A stretch of 64,000 nucleotides of DNA from Parapedobacter pyrenivorans_A. GTDB lineage: Bacteria > Bacteroidota > Bacteroidia > Sphingobacteriales > Sphingobacteriaceae. The notes under the pieces are model-generated. The model did not search any database, had not been told where the DNA came from, and worked only from the letters and a program-made list of their open reading frames with translations. The stretch covers positions 1 through 64,000 of the forward strand of contig NZ_JBHEUZ010000017.1 in assembly GCF_041925275.1 (NCBI RefSeq), given 5' to 3'. Position numbers and translations under genes: made by a program. Of this stretch, positions 15,642-26,500 are shown one piece after another. Numbering within the stretch: position 1 is the first letter of the stretch; each line of letters opens with the position of its first letter.

Positions 15642-17656
15642 ATGGTTTCGCCCGGCCGGAATGTGTATGATCGGAACGGCGTTCCTCCACGCAGTAGGTT
15701 AGCGGTCAGTTGGGATCCAGACCGTTCGATGTGGATATCAAACGGCCGTACCCCGAACGCGCCCACATTCTGGAGTTGCATGTGATCCCAGTCATCGGGC
15801 AACTGTGGTGTCATCGAAAACCGGTGGAAACCCGTGGGCCGTATCCCGAAGATACCTTCGGTAAAGATGCGGCAATACAGGGCGCTCTCTGCCGATAGGT
15901 GGCGCTGGCTACCTTCGGGCCACGCTTCGATGGGATAGGGCACGTGATCGCCCAACAGCCTCGTGGTCGAATAGTGATTGAGGTAGGTCATCGCCTTTTC
16001 GATTTCGCCGGCAGCGAAGATACCCCGGAGGGCGTATAGCGTTGATCGGTCCCAAAAGGTTTCGGTACCAGCCTGCGTCAGCAACCCGTCGGTCGTCCAC
16101 AGCCGCGGCGAAAGCAGCGCATCGATGGTTTCCGGTGCGCGGTCATAGATGCCTACGGTAAGCGGGATGCTTATCCACGAACGCAGCACATCGTTACCGG
16201 CATAATAGCGGTACGTATCGAACCCTTCTACCGTGGCACCGAAATGTTGCTCGATGGCAGTACGGATGCGCTTGGCTTGCCGTCGATAATTGGTAGCAAC
16301 CCGGCGCGGTAGTCGTAACTCCTCGGCCAGGTAAGCGGCGGAAATCAACGCGTCGTAGTAAAGCGATGAGGTGCACAGGTTAGCATCGCCCGCCGGAAAA
16401 CGGCCTTCCAGCTCGTCGCTGTCGGAGGCGACCACACCATCTGCATTGATTTTCCGCTTTGAAAACTCCAGGCACCATTCGATCAAAGGCCACAACTGCT
16501 CAGCTTCTTCCCTATCGGCCCGTGCCAGGGCGTATCGCGCTGCGCCGTAGGCGATCATCGCCGCATCACCGCGGTCGCCGGCGCCGCCCCACACGTCGTC
16601 GCCCTCGGCGATGATGGAGCTGGGTATGGGCTTGTACTCGGGGTTCATGAACCGCGCAAAATGGCGGAAGGCGTTCAGCGCCGAGGCATTGCCGATGTCG
16701 TAGTGCAGGAACGGGAAAAAAGGGTTGATGTATTCGGCTTGATCATTGGCCCAAATGGCCGCGTAGTACGACTCGCCGCCGGGGCCGTGCATATAGCCCC
16801 CTTTGGTGTTGAAAATACTTTCGGCTGCTCGGATCTTGGCAAAGGCAAATGCGGTATTCAACGTCTCATCGGGCGAATGGAACACCAGCTTGGACCACAT
16901 CTCGGCAACAAAGGCTGCGCGTACCTGTTGTGCCGCGTCAACGTTGGGTACAATGGCTTGCTGGTCGTCGCTATGGGCCTGGATGGAAGCGTCGAACATA
17001 CAAACCTCGCCGGGTTTAAGGTAATGCACCCCGCCCGACGGGATATGGAGCTGGGCAAGGAGCGTGTAGCTGCCGGACACCCCTTTTTCGGGGTCCGTAT
17101 GATAGATGGTGTGCTGAACAGGCACGGTCACCTCGATGACACGATCGGTAATGTTTTTCAACGTATAGCGTTCGTAAAAAACCGGTTGGTCCATCGCCGG
17201 GAAATAGGTGCGGGTGAGCGCCACGAGCGCCGGGCCCCGGTCGGTGGGCTCATCGCCGGCCCCCAGCTCGCTCTCTACGGTGAGCAGGCCATTGAGGCGC
17301 ATGGACTTGACGGTCTCGCGGTTGAGCGACCGGCCATTGACCTGCAACTGCGACACGAAGTCGATGCCAAACCGACGCATGAGGCTGGCGTGGGTATTGT
17401 TGGGGATGGTGCGCAACATGGGCCATACGAGCGACCGCTCCAGGCTGAAAGACCCATCGGCATTGACGCCGTAGCGCAGCACCGCCGACAGGTACTGGCC
17501 GCTCATTTCGATGTGGTCGTAATGCGGAATGCGGCCATCCACGTTCCATCGGATGCCGCCGTCGATATCGATTTGCCAACGTTGCTGCGCGGTAAGCCCC
17601 TCGGGCATGCTGCAGGTTCCTAAGAAAATTAAAAGATAAGCGATTGGGTTCTTCAT
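15626..17656 (-). CDS. Secreted six-hairpin (alpha/alpha)6 glycosidase-like protein
   Basis: 676 residues with a signal peptide (to about residue 24, cleavage near LTAQ). An N-terminal beta-rich domain (about 25-270) is followed by an (alpha/alpha)6 barrel (about 275-600) with motifs such as GGESYYAAIWANDQAEY, AEGDDVWGGAGDRGDAA and QAGTETFWDRSTLYA, then a C-terminal beta domain. This layout fits six-hairpin glycosidases (trehalase, rhamnosidase or glucoamylase-like clans), with acidic residues in the loops that could be catalytic. I cannot assign a GH family. The start overlaps the stop of the upstream beta-helix gene by one base (TAATG), so it is the last gene of PUL1 and translationally coupled. 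Confidence 0.75.
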   Translation of the reverse strand: MKNPIAYLLIFLGTCSMPEGLTAQQRWQIDIDGGIRWNVDGRIPHYDHIEMSGQYLSAVLRYGVNADGSFSLERSLVWPMLRTIPNNTHASLMRRFGIDFVSQLQVNGRSLNRETVKSMRLNGLLTVESELGAGDEPTDRGPALVALTRTYFPAMDQPVFYERYTLKNITDRVIEVTVPVQHTIYHTDPEKGVSGSYTLLAQLHIPSGGVHYLKPGEVCMFDASIQAHSDDQQAIVPNVDAAQQVRAAFVAEMWSKLVFHSPDETLNTAFAFAKIRAAESIFNTKGGYMHGPGGESYYAAIWANDQAEYINPFFPFLHYDIGNASALNAFRHFARFMNPEYKPIPSSIIAEGDDVWGGAGDRGDAAMIAYGAARYALARADREEAEQLWPLIEWCLEFSKRKINADGVVASDSDELEGRFPAGDANLCTSSLYYDALISAAYLAEELRLPRRVATNYRRQAKRIRTAIEQHFGATVEGFDTYRYYAGNDVLRSWISIPLTVGIYDRAPETIDALLSPRLWTTDGLLTQAGTETFWDRSTLYALRGIFAAGEIEKAMTYLNHYSTTRLLGDHVPYPIEAWPEGSQRHLSAESALYCRIFTEGIFGIRPTGFHRFSMTPQLPDDWDHMQLQNVGAFGVRPFDIHIERSGSQLTANLLRGGTPFRSYTFRPGETIQVEP

Positions 17657-19377
17657 TACTGTTTATTGTCGTTGATGATTACAGGAAGTGGGCCGTTGCC
17701 CCGCACCGTGACGTCGGTGCTGTGTTCTACCAGCACGGCACGGTCGCTGCCGCTGACGGCGTTGTGGGTTACCGATGCACCATCCGTGCCCGATACGTAG
17801 ATGGCCTGCGCTCCGGTGGCTTGGATGACGTTGTTGCGGATGACAATGTTTTTGTTGAGCGGCGGTGGTGGACCGTCGATGCCCGACACGGCGATGTTGA
17901 TGGCCGTGCCGGTCTGCCTGCCGTGGCCGTAGCCGCAATCCACGATCCAGTTGTTTTCGATAACGACGTCGGCCACCGGCCCGCTTTCGCGCCAGCCACT
18001 TTCGGCGCCAAGCTGGATGGCTGTACCACTGCTCTGCTGGATGGTATTGCCGACGATACGTACCCGGTTGGTTTTGATGAGGTACGCCCGCGCCAGGTGG
18101 CTCCGCACGGTGTTGTTGGTGATTTCCGCCGCCGGCCTACGGGTTTCATTGGTGAGGTAGTGGCTGGCAGCGTCGCCCGAAAGGGGCCCGTCGAGTTGCA
18201 CCGACACCCGCCACTCGCGGTGGCTTGTGTCTACGCCACGTACTGTATAGGTGGCTACCGGTTCCAACGATCCGCGCGCCACCAGCGACAATGTATCGCC
18301 CACATCCGGGAAATCCAGCGACAGCGCATGGAGGTCGGCCTGCGCTACCGCGATGTCTACCCAGCCTTGGCGTGTGGCATTCGGGTACAGCGTATAGTAA
18401 TAATTGTGGATGTTGGTGCAGTCGTCGCCCTGCCCACCAAACTTGCAGGCGTCAAGCACAATGCGCCCCTTGCAGCTGGTAAAGTGCGTGGCATCGGTGT
18501 TGGTAGACACCACGCTGCCCGGTTCGGGGATGACCTGCAGGTTGCGCAGGAAGATGTCTTCGCTGCGGTGGCCCACCACACCCATACCGGGCTGGCTATG
18601 GATCGTCACATCGGTCAGGGCGATGTTCTTGGATTCCTTGATAAGGATTCCCGGCCGGTAGTGCGCCGAGTGCCGCAAGATACACAGGTCGCCCGGCTGC
18701 GGTTTCGCCCCTGAAAAAACCCGGATGGTGGTGTCATCGAGCCATTCCTTTTTATCGTGCCAAGCACCGGTATACACGCGTGCTTTTGCCACATCGTAGA
18801 AATGGATACGGCCGGTCACCGCGCTGTCGAGCATCGTGTAGCGGCCGGTGTCTACCTGCATGTCGAAATAGCTGTCGGTCACGGCGCCGATAACCCCGAT
18901 GGTGTGGGGAGGCCGCTTATACGTAAGTGTAAGCCCGTTGATGCGCAGGTTTTCGGCACCGGTGATGGAAACGGCCTCATACCACCCTTCCAGCACCAGG
19001 GTTGCCCCCGCGGCTTCTACGGTCACCTCCCGGCTACCGGCGAGGTCTAAAGCGATGACGTAAGGAGCATCGGGCTTGAATAAGTGACCTTGCACATCTT
19101 CGCCATATTGGCCGCTGATAGCCTCGTACTCGATGCGACGTGCCTCAGCATCGCTAAACCGGTACACACCCGGCGGGAAGTAGACCGTTGCGCCGGGCTG
19201 ACTCCGGGCAGCAGCCATTGCCTTCCGGAGCGCAGTGGCATCGTTTTGGCCATCGTCTGGATAGGCGCCGTATGCGGTGACGTCTATCCGGCTTGCGGTG
19301 ATGCCGTTCGCGCAAGAAATATGCGGGCCGGATAGGGCTAACGCCAGCCCCAGCATGCTTATGTGAATTGTGGTCAT
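17656..19377 (-). CDS. GH110-like right-handed beta-helix glycosidase
   Basis: 573 residues with an N-terminal signal sequence; Met1 or Met8 may start it. After the DVTAYGAYPDDGQNDA motif shared by pectate-lyase-like beta-helices, the protein is a long parallel beta-helix. The segment NTDATHFTSCKGRI followed by GGQGDDCTNIHN strongly resembles the conserved core of GH110 exo-alpha-1,3-galactosidases, which remove terminal alpha-galactose from blood-group-B-like or linear structures; the paired Asp residues (DAT, DDC) would lie in the active site. Other beta-helix families share the fold, so the specificity is tentative. It lies 5 bp after the M60-like gene within PUL1. Confidence 0.65.
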   Translation of the reverse strand: MTTIHISMLGLALALSGPHISCANGITASRIDVTAYGAYPDDGQNDATALRKAMAAARSQPGATVYFPPGVYRFSDAEARRIEYEAISGQYGEDVQGHLFKPDAPYVIALDLAGSREVTVEAAGATLVLEGWYEAVSITGAENLRINGLTLTYKRPPHTIGVIGAVTDSYFDMQVDTGRYTMLDSAVTGRIHFYDVAKARVYTGAWHDKKEWLDDTTIRVFSGAKPQPGDLCILRHSAHYRPGILIKESKNIALTDVTIHSQPGMGVVGHRSEDIFLRNLQVIPEPGSVVSTNTDATHFTSCKGRIVLDACKFGGQGDDCTNIHNYYYTLYPNATRQGWVDIAVAQADLHALSLDFPDVGDTLSLVARGSLEPVATYTVRGVDTSHREWRVSVQLDGPLSGDAASHYLTNETRRPAAEITNNTVRSHLARAYLIKTNRVRIVGNTIQQSSGTAIQLGAESGWRESGPVADVVIENNWIVDCGYGHGRQTGTAINIAVSGIDGPPPPLNKNIVIRNNVIQATGAQAIYVSGTDGASVTHNAVSGSDRAVLVEHSTDVTVRGNGPLPVIINDNKQ

Positions 19378-19382
19378 CGTTT

Positions 19383-20699
19383 TTAATTCATATGCGTTTG
19401 GATGAATGCCAGTTCGCCGGACGGGTACGTGCCCCGTACGTCGACCTCGGTATAGCTTTGCAATTTAGTTAAAAAGAAATCAAACCGCTCCCAGTCTGAA
19501 CTAAGCGAGTGTTCGTGGGTATGCAGCCACCGGAAGGTCTGCCTGAAAGGCTCCCAGCCGATTGCCTCCTGGATACGGATGAGCGTATACATGAGCGCGT
19601 CGTGGGTGAAGCGCCCTTGCAGGAATGCGTTTTCGTATGAATCGCCGCCGTCCGACCGGTAATAGGATTTGGCCTCCGTGCCGGTGTACAGCTTGTCGCC
19701 TTGCACGAACGAGCCGTTGAGCTGATCCAGAGCATAGTACATGCGGAAGTTGGCAAACAGTTCATCGTTCCAGTTCCAATAGGCGGTGGTGCCGGGATAA
19801 CGGTCGCCGCCGGCGCAAAAATCGTGAGCGATCTCGTGCATGATGCCGAATTCCCAGTCGCTGCGCTGGGCCACACTACGCAGGGATGCCGGCACGTGCA
19901 CGCGGTGCCAGATGATGGGATTGCCGGCGTAAGCCCACGAACGGGGGTTCTGATCGACTGCCAGAATGGTGATGGGCTCGCCGCCGTAGGGCTCACCGCC
20001 GATGAGTTCGGTATATGCCCCATACACGCGGTCGAGTTTGGCCAGCCAGTCGGTGAGTGCCTCCTCGCTCACGACAGCAGCATCTTCGGGCCGGAGCCGA
20101 AGGCGCAGGTGTTGGCTCGACAGGGTGAAAAAATCCTGCTTTTCTAGTTTCAGGTTCTTGAAATAGGCCGTACCGCTGGACCTGTTGCTGTTCAGGCCCA
20201 AACTGAGGCATAATGACACGCGGCCATCTGCCGGTGTCTGGAAGACCATAGACCGGGGCTTGAAATCGGCCGTGCCCACCAAGTCTTGCGAGGTCATGAA
20301 CCACTCATCGACAATGGTGATGGTGGCGCCGTTTGCGCCTGTAACGTTTCCGACTTTGACATCGGCCGAAAACCGATAGATGGCATCGGCATCTAGCGCA
20401 AGCGGTAAATAGGTGCGGGTAACCACCTCATCGGTGGCCTGAACACGGAGGGTCAGCCCTTCGGGCGTTGCATCTGTGTTGGACCAAGCGAAGTCGGCCT
20501 GGCCGTGATAGGTATTATTTTTCCAATCGGCAGCATCATAAATCCACAAGAGGCCGGGGTAGTCGGCAGGATCTAGCTGCTTTTCATCCGGCTTCGGAGC
20601 AATGGGGCCAGGGCCGTCTTTATCGTCCGCTCTGGGTTTGGTGCACGACCATGTTCCGGCAGAAGCCAGGTAAAGCAACGTGATGGCTATGATTCTCAT
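19383..20699 (-). CDS. M60-like (gluzincin) zinc metallopeptidase lipoprotein
   Basis: 438 residues. The signal peptide ends in a lipobox-like TWSC with Cys19, so it is probably a lipoprotein. Residues about 60-188 look like a carbohydrate-binding beta-sandwich. The catalytic part has HEIAH at 288-292, and Glu313 in NDELFANF lies 20 residues after the second His. This fits the HExxH-X(8-28)-E gluzincin pattern of M60/enhancin-type enzymes, many of which cleave O-glycosylated (mucin-type) proteins at the cell surface. Within PUL1 it would act with the GH110-like and six-hairpin enzymes on glycoprotein substrates; that is inference. A strong hairpin separates it from the upstream gene. Confidence 0.7.
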   Translation of the reverse strand: MRIIAITLLYLASAGTWSCTKPRADDKDGPGPIAPKPDEKQLDPADYPGLLWIYDAADWKNNTYHGQADFAWSNTDATPEGLTLRVQATDEVVTRTYLPLALDADAIYRFSADVKVGNVTGANGATITIVDEWFMTSQDLVGTADFKPRSMVFQTPADGRVSLCLSLGLNSNRSSGTAYFKNLKLEKQDFFTLSSQHLRLRLRPEDAAVVSEEALTDWLAKLDRVYGAYTELIGGEPYGGEPITILAVDQNPRSWAYAGNPIIWHRVHVPASLRSVAQRSDWEFGIMHEIAHDFCAGGDRYPGTTAYWNWNDELFANFRMYYALDQLNGSFVQGDKLYTGTEAKSYYRSDGGDSYENAFLQGRFTHDALMYTLIRIQEAIGWEPFRQTFRWLHTHEHSLSSDWERFDFFLTKLQSYTEVDVRGTYPSGELAFIQTHMN

Positions 20700-20717
20700 A
20701 CGCTAAATCTAAAGTAA

Positions 20718-20741
20718 ACCGGGCGGCCGCGGCCGCCCGGT
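20718..20741. terminator. Perfect 24-bp GC-rich palindrome between PUL1 genes
   Basis: ACCGGGCGGCCG is followed immediately by its reverse complement. In RNA it forms a very stable hairpin, but there is no T-run after it on the minus strand, so it is more likely a partial terminator or 3'-end stabiliser than a full stop. It separates susC-susD-discoidin from the enzyme genes. Confidence 0.6.
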
Positions 20742-20753
20742 GTAATGCATATA

Positions 20754-21716
20754 TTAGAAGGCCTCCACTTCGGCGATACACGTGTGGTTGGAACCGGTGA
20801 ACGAGCGGTTGACCACGATTTTGATGTAGCGCCCATCGATGGTTTTCTGGCCATTGTCGATAAAGGATACCTCATTTTCGGCCACGTCGCCATCCAATGC
20901 GTACGCGCCGGCAGCGATCCAATTTACCTCATCGTCGCTCACCAGTATCTCGATATCCAACGGGCGGCCCGGTGCCCAGCTGCTGCGGCCAAATATCCGT
21001 AGGCCATGCAAGGCCTGCGTGCTCCCCAGGTCAATGACCAGGTAGTGGGGATGCGCCGGATTGGCATCGCGGTACTGGGTATGCCAGAAGGTGTCCGGGT
21101 TGCCATCGATGGCGTGTTTGGCGTGGCCGTTGTCGGGACCTTCGCCTACTGTTTCTTCGGAGCTGAAGCTGGCGACCTCCCACGAGGTCTTGGACAGCTC
21201 GGTGTAGGCCGTACGCACCACGAAGTATGTAACACGGAGTTGCTCGTTGACGGGGTATTGGCCACCCTCGGCCGCAGCCAGCCGCACCGGTAGCATGTAC
21301 TGCTTACGGGCGTCGATGCTTTCATGCTCCGTATGCACATCGATGCGCAGCACATCGGAGCTGAGCTCTCCCTTCTTAAGTACGGCTTCCAGGCTTTCCA
21401 CTGTATAGCTCGCCTCGGGCAGCAGTTCGTAGGTCGTGAAGTTGGCCGCGTTGTAGGTTGTTACCAAATCAGGCGCGATTTCAAACCGGCAACGGACGTC
21501 TTGCGACGGGTAGTTGACCCCTCCGAAGGACGCACCGAAATAGAGTGGCTGGGCATCGGATTCAATGGCCAGGTTCTTGATATTGGGCAGGTCGTACGCC
21601 TGAGTCATGTATACTTGGGCGAAACGGTCGGGATTTTCGAAACCTGTGTCTTTGCCGCATGCCAGCGTCAGTAACGCCAAGCCCAAGCCGATGGATATAT
21701 TCTTGATGTTGTTCAT
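20754..21716 (-). CDS. Surface lipoprotein with DUF1735-like and discoidin (F5/8 type C) domains
   Basis: 320 residues with a lipobox (LTLAC, Cys20), so it is exported and lipidated. Residues about 30-170 resemble the DUF1735 (BT_3987-like N-terminal) beta domain found in SusE/F-position proteins. Residues about 175-320 form an F5/8 type C discoidin domain (HAIDGNPDTFWHTQY; HYLVIDLG; KIVVNRSFTGS). It has no catalytic motif. It follows susD after 17 bp and should be a surface glycan-binding protein of PUL1. Confidence 0.85.
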   Translation of the reverse strand: MNNIKNISIGLGLALLTLACGKDTGFENPDRFAQVYMTQAYDLPNIKNLAIESDAQPLYFGASFGGVNYPSQDVRCRFEIAPDLVTTYNAANFTTYELLPEASYTVESLEAVLKKGELSSDVLRIDVHTEHESIDARKQYMLPVRLAAAEGGQYPVNEQLRVTYFVVRTAYTELSKTSWEVASFSSEETVGEGPDNGHAKHAIDGNPDTFWHTQYRDANPAHPHYLVIDLGSTQALHGLRIFGRSSWAPGRPLDIEILVSDDEVNWIAAGAYALDGDVAENEVSFIDNGQKTIDGRYIKIVVNRSFTGSNHTCIAEVEAF

Positions 21717-21733
21717 TTTATTGTCTGATTAAG

Positions 21734-23524
21734 TTACCAACCGGGATTTTGCACGAGATTGCTGTTGCGGTCCATTTCCGACTGCGGGATGGGGAACAGG
21801 TAGTATTCCTTGCGGAATACCCGCCGTTCGAAGACGGTCCGTTGGTAATAAGCGGGGTCGTGCAGCGACGTACCGGCGCCGGTATTCATGCCCCAGAATT
21901 CGCCGCCATCGGTCTGATCGGCGATTTTCCACCGCCGTGTGTCCGACCAACGCAGGTTTTCGATGGCCAGCTCGATGCGGCGCTCGTGGCGGATACGCTC
22001 ACGCATTTCGGATTGGCCCAGGCTCTGAGGCACGCCCGGAAGGCCGGCCCGCTCGCGAATGGCGTTGAGGTAGGTGGCGATATCGGGATGCCCCGGCGAC
22101 GATTCGTTGAGGGCTTCTACGTAGCTCAGCAACACTTCCGCATAGCGGTAGAGGACATACGGCCGGGAGATGAATTGCGAATTACGCACATCTGAGTTGG
22201 GCGAGATGTTCTTGCCCACGATGTAGCCCGTGTGGGGGTAGTCGCGCGCGCCGTCGCGCCCCGACGAGCCGGTACGGAAGAACTCCATCCGCTGGTCGCC
22301 GTTGACGCGCGACGGGTAGTAAGACCCATTGTACAGCACCGTGACATAAAACCGGGGCTCCCGGTTGACGTACATCATGTACGTGCCCGCTTCGGTATAG
22401 GTACCGTCGGCTTGTGAGAAGCCGTTTTCGACGTAGTCGGTGCCGGGTTCGTCAATGCGCTTGCCGGATGCGGTCTCGTAGGCATCCACCAGCTGCTGCG
22501 TAATCGAGTAGCTGGGCCACCCGCCGATGGGGCGGGGGGCGGTATGCTTCTCGTAAGGCCAGCCGAGGTCGCTGCTCTTGCGGGCGAAGAGGACTTCGTT
22601 GTTCCAGGGGGTAAGGAAGATATCCCGGTAGGAACGGTAGGGGTCGATGTTGCCGTCGTCGCCGGCCACTTTATACAGGCCCAAGATATCGAGGTCGATC
22701 AGGTCTTTAGCGGCCTTCGCCGCCCGCTCCCATTTGGTGGCATTGTACTGGGTGTTGAACAAAGGCGTACCATCGGGATTGACCACGTCGACATATTCGG
22801 TATTGCCATTGAACTGCGGACTGGCAGCATAAAGCAGGAGGCGGCTCTTCACGGCCATGCAGGCTATTTTGGTGGCGCGGCCGTAGTCGCGTTCGCTCTG
22901 CGCCGTGAAGTGCAACGGCAGGTCTGTGGCGGCTAGGTCGAGTTCGCTGACGATGTAGTCCACGCATGCGTCATACGGTGTGCGGGGCAGGTTCATCTTG
23001 GGGTCATTGCCGTCCAGGTCGCTTTCGATGATCTCATCGCCGATGAGGATGACGGGACCGTATTGCCGCAGCAGATTGAAATAGAAGAAGGCGCGCAGGA
23101 ACCGCGCTTCGGCTTTGTACTGTTTAATCAGCTGGGGGCCACCAGCCATGCCTTGCAGCTCGCGGTTCTCGTCGATGTGCAGAATGAAATAGGTGGCTTG
23201 GCGGATGCCCCGGTAATAGTCCTGCCAAAAATTGTAATTGCCCGAAGCGGCGTTCCAGTTGCCGATATTCAAGGGATAGGCGGGCGACTCGCTGTACGGT
23301 ACATCGAAATCGTCCGAAAGCGGATCGAACGGCACGCCGCCTTTGCGGTCGGCTTCATCGCGCACGTAACTGTAGGCATGGGCCAGGAACTCTTCGGAAT
23401 ATTGCTTGCTCTGAAACACCAGGTCCAGCGTCAACTGGTCGTCGGGCATCTGATCGAAAAAGCTGTTGCACGCCTGCAGGAGCAACAACGAAAAGGTAGT
23501 CAATAAGAGATATATGCGTTTCAT
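21734..23524 (-). CDS. SusD/RagB family glycan-binding lipoprotein (PUL1)
   Basis: 596 residues with lipobox LLLQAC (Cys19). It shows the family pattern of an N-terminal SusD-like domain with TPR helices (YIVSELDLAATDLP; RATKIACMAVKSRLLLYAASP) and the C-terminal RagB segment ending in YLFPIPQSEMDRNSNLVQNPG. SusD forms the lid over the SusC channel and captures glycan at the cell surface. It starts 23 bp after susC and is clearly its partner. Confidence 0.95.
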   Translation of the reverse strand: MKRIYLLLTTFSLLLLQACNSFFDQMPDDQLTLDLVFQSKQYSEEFLAHAYSYVRDEADRKGGVPFDPLSDDFDVPYSESPAYPLNIGNWNAASGNYNFWQDYYRGIRQATYFILHIDENRELQGMAGGPQLIKQYKAEARFLRAFFYFNLLRQYGPVILIGDEIIESDLDGNDPKMNLPRTPYDACVDYIVSELDLAATDLPLHFTAQSERDYGRATKIACMAVKSRLLLYAASPQFNGNTEYVDVVNPDGTPLFNTQYNATKWERAAKAAKDLIDLDILGLYKVAGDDGNIDPYRSYRDIFLTPWNNEVLFARKSSDLGWPYEKHTAPRPIGGWPSYSITQQLVDAYETASGKRIDEPGTDYVENGFSQADGTYTEAGTYMMYVNREPRFYVTVLYNGSYYPSRVNGDQRMEFFRTGSSGRDGARDYPHTGYIVGKNISPNSDVRNSQFISRPYVLYRYAEVLLSYVEALNESSPGHPDIATYLNAIRERAGLPGVPQSLGQSEMRERIRHERRIELAIENLRWSDTRRWKIADQTDGGEFWGMNTGAGTSLHDPAYYQRTVFERRVFRKEYYLFPIPQSEMDRNSNLVQNPGW

Positions 23525-23547
23525 TCGTTATTCTTCGTTGATGGTTC

Positions 23548-26500
23548 TTAAAAATTCAGGGTTGCGCCGAAGCTATACGTTGCTACATTGGGGTACGTAG
23601 ACCCCCGGCCGTTGCCCAATTCGACGTCCCATAGTTTGAACTCCGACAGGGTAAGCAGGTTGATGCCCGAAAAGAAGATGTTTGCGCCCCGCAGGCCCGC
23701 CTTAGCCACAAAGGCTTTGGGTAGGTCGTACGCAAACTGCAACGATTTCAGGCGGAGGTACCGGCCGTTTTGCAACCAATGCGTGCTGGTCACGTTGTTG
23801 GCATTGAGCTCGCCGATACTGAGGCGGGGGTAAAACGCATCCGGGTTGGGATTCGCTTCGGTCCACCGGTCGCCGATGTTGCTCATCAGATTGCCGTTGT
23901 TGGTGCTGAACCGGAAGGGAAAGACGCCTTCGCCGTTGACGAGGATATCCACGTTACTGATGCCCTGGAAGAGTGCCGATAGGGTGAACGCCTTGTAGCC
24001 GAACGTGAAGCCTGTGCCATAGACGATCTCGGGGATGTCGCCGTAACCGATGGGCACCTCGTCGTTGCTGTCAATTTTCCCGTCGCCGTTGATGTCTTTG
24101 TAGCGGATGTCGCCGGGCCGTACGGTGCCGGTATGGAAGGGGGCGTTGGCAATCTCGGCTTCATCCTTGAAGTAGCCGAGGGCTATACGCCCGAAGTTCT
24201 GGCCGACCTTGCGCCCCGTGCGGTATTGCCATTCGTATGGCCAGGGGCGGTCGTCTTCCACCACTTCGTTGCGGTTGAAGGTGAAGTTGCCCAATACTTG
24301 CAGACGGACGTCGCCCCACACCTTCTGGAAGGTGAGCTGCCCTTCGATGCCTTGGTTGTCTACCTTGCCGATGTTGCCATAGGGAGCGTTGCGCACGCCG
24401 AGGTAGCCGGGCAAGCCCTGCCGACGCAGGAAGATGTCTTCGCGCTGCTCTTTGAACAGGTCGGCTTGGATATTCAGCATGCTGTTGAAAAACCACGCCT
24501 CTATACCCAGGTTGTATTTGGTGGAAGTTTCCCACCCCACGTTGACCCCGATTTCGTTTTGCGCCTTGCCGTTATACCCGTAGCTCTGGTCTTTGCCGAA
24601 CTGGTAACCGTCTACATTCTCGTATACCGTATTGAGGTAGGCAAAGCGGCGGCCGCCGATATTGCTGTTGCCCACCTTACCCCAGGTGGCGCGGAATTTC
24701 AGAAAGTTCATCACCGGCTTGACGCCTTCGAAGAAAGGCTCTTCAGAGACCACCCATCCGAGGCCCACCGACGGGAAAAAGCCGTACCGCTTTTCGGGCG
24801 CGAAGTTTTCAGACCCGTTATAGCCGAAGTTGACCTCACCCAGGTATTTATTCTGGTAAGAATACGTACCCCTACCCGCGATACCGAGGCTGCGGTAGGG
24901 CAGGGAAGACTCCAGGTTGTCTGCCTGCGAGTTGGACTGGTCGCTGAGGTTGAAGAGGAACATACCCGTAACGTTGTGGTCGCCCACCGTTTTAACGTAG
25001 TTCAGTGCGGACTCGACGTACAGCTGCCGCGATCCGGCCGCCTCTTTGTTATAACTCAGGAAGCGTGAGCCGGTGTATTTCTGGATGAACTCCAGCTCGC
25101 CCTCGGCGTTGCGTCGCTCGGCATGCCACGTGTCGGATGCTTTCGTGCGGTTCTGTTTGTTGTAGTTGGATGCATCGAACGAAGCCATGGCCGTAAACGA
25201 CAGGCCGTCGAGCACGAAGGGTAGCTGCTGGGTGATGCGCAGGTTGGACATCACGTTGTTGTCCCAATAAGTGGAATACCCAGTTTGGGTGAGAAGGGCA
25301 TAGGGACTGGTGAGACCGCTGGTGCTGAGGTCGCCAATGCGCCCGTCGGGGTACCGTGCGGGGAATGATATGGGCGTACGCTCATAGGCGGCCCCGAAGA
25401 TGGTGCCCTCGCCCCTACCGGGCGAATTGCCCACCATAAGGTACCCCTGGACCCCCAGCTGGATATCGGTGGTGACCGTAGGCTTGAAGGTGAGGTTGGT
25501 GGTGACGTTGAACCGCTTGGCTTTCGACTGGAAGTCGTAGTCGATAGTCTCCACGTCGCGGTACTGCCCTTCCTCCTGGTAGTAGCCAAGGCCAACGTAG
25601 TAGGTGGCGCGGTCGAAACCGCCATCGATATTGGCGTTCATGGAACGCATGCGGCCAAAATCGCGGAATAGCTCATCGAACCAGTCGACGTTGGGCGACA
25701 GGTACGGGTCGGTACCGTCGCGCGTTTCCGCTATTTTCTCCTGTGAGTAGGTGGGCGTCTGCCCCATGTTGATGTTTGCTTCGTTGACCATCTCCATGAA
25801 GGTGGGACCATCGGCAAACTCGGGAAGTTTCACGAACCGGGTGATACCCTCGTTGTAGCGCACGTTGAAGCGCGGTTTGCCGGGCGACCCCTTCTTGGTG
25901 GTGAGAATGATGACACCGTTGGCACCACGCACACCGTATACGGCCGTAGCTGAGGCGTCTTTGAGCACGGAGAAGCTCTCAATATCCTCGGGATCGATGT
26001 TACTCAAGCTGCGCGGTACACCATCGACGAGGATCAGTGGTCGGCTCAGGGCGGCGTCGAGCGTAGCGATGCCGCGTATCCAAATATCTGAGCCATCATA
26101 CCCGGGTTCACCTTTGCGCTGCACGGCAATGATGCCGGGGATGCGGCCAATGATGGAGTTCGACAGGTTGCGCACGGGCAGCTTCAGTTCTTCCGGCTTG
26201 ATGGTGGCTTGCGAACCCACCACACTGATTTTCTTCTGCTGGCCGAAGCCCACCACCACGACCTCGTCGAGGCTCGACTCCTCGGCGGCCCGAAGCACCA
26301 CGGTGAGTGTGCGCTGGGCGCCCAGCGTGATTCGCTGTTCCACATAGCCGAGGTAGGTGAATACCAGGGTCGCGTCCGGCGGTGCGGCGAGCACGAAGCG
26401 ACCGTTGATGTCGGTAGCCGATCCGATCTGGGGGCTACCCGCCACGTAAACCGTTACGCCGGTGAGGAAGTTGCCCACCGTATCTTGCACGGTACCGGTA

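Noticed and set aside
16661..17623. 320-codon plus-strand frame opposite the six-hairpin glycosidase
   Set aside because: Mirror of a GC-rich coding gene, with no start context or family match; the minus-strand protein is clearly real.
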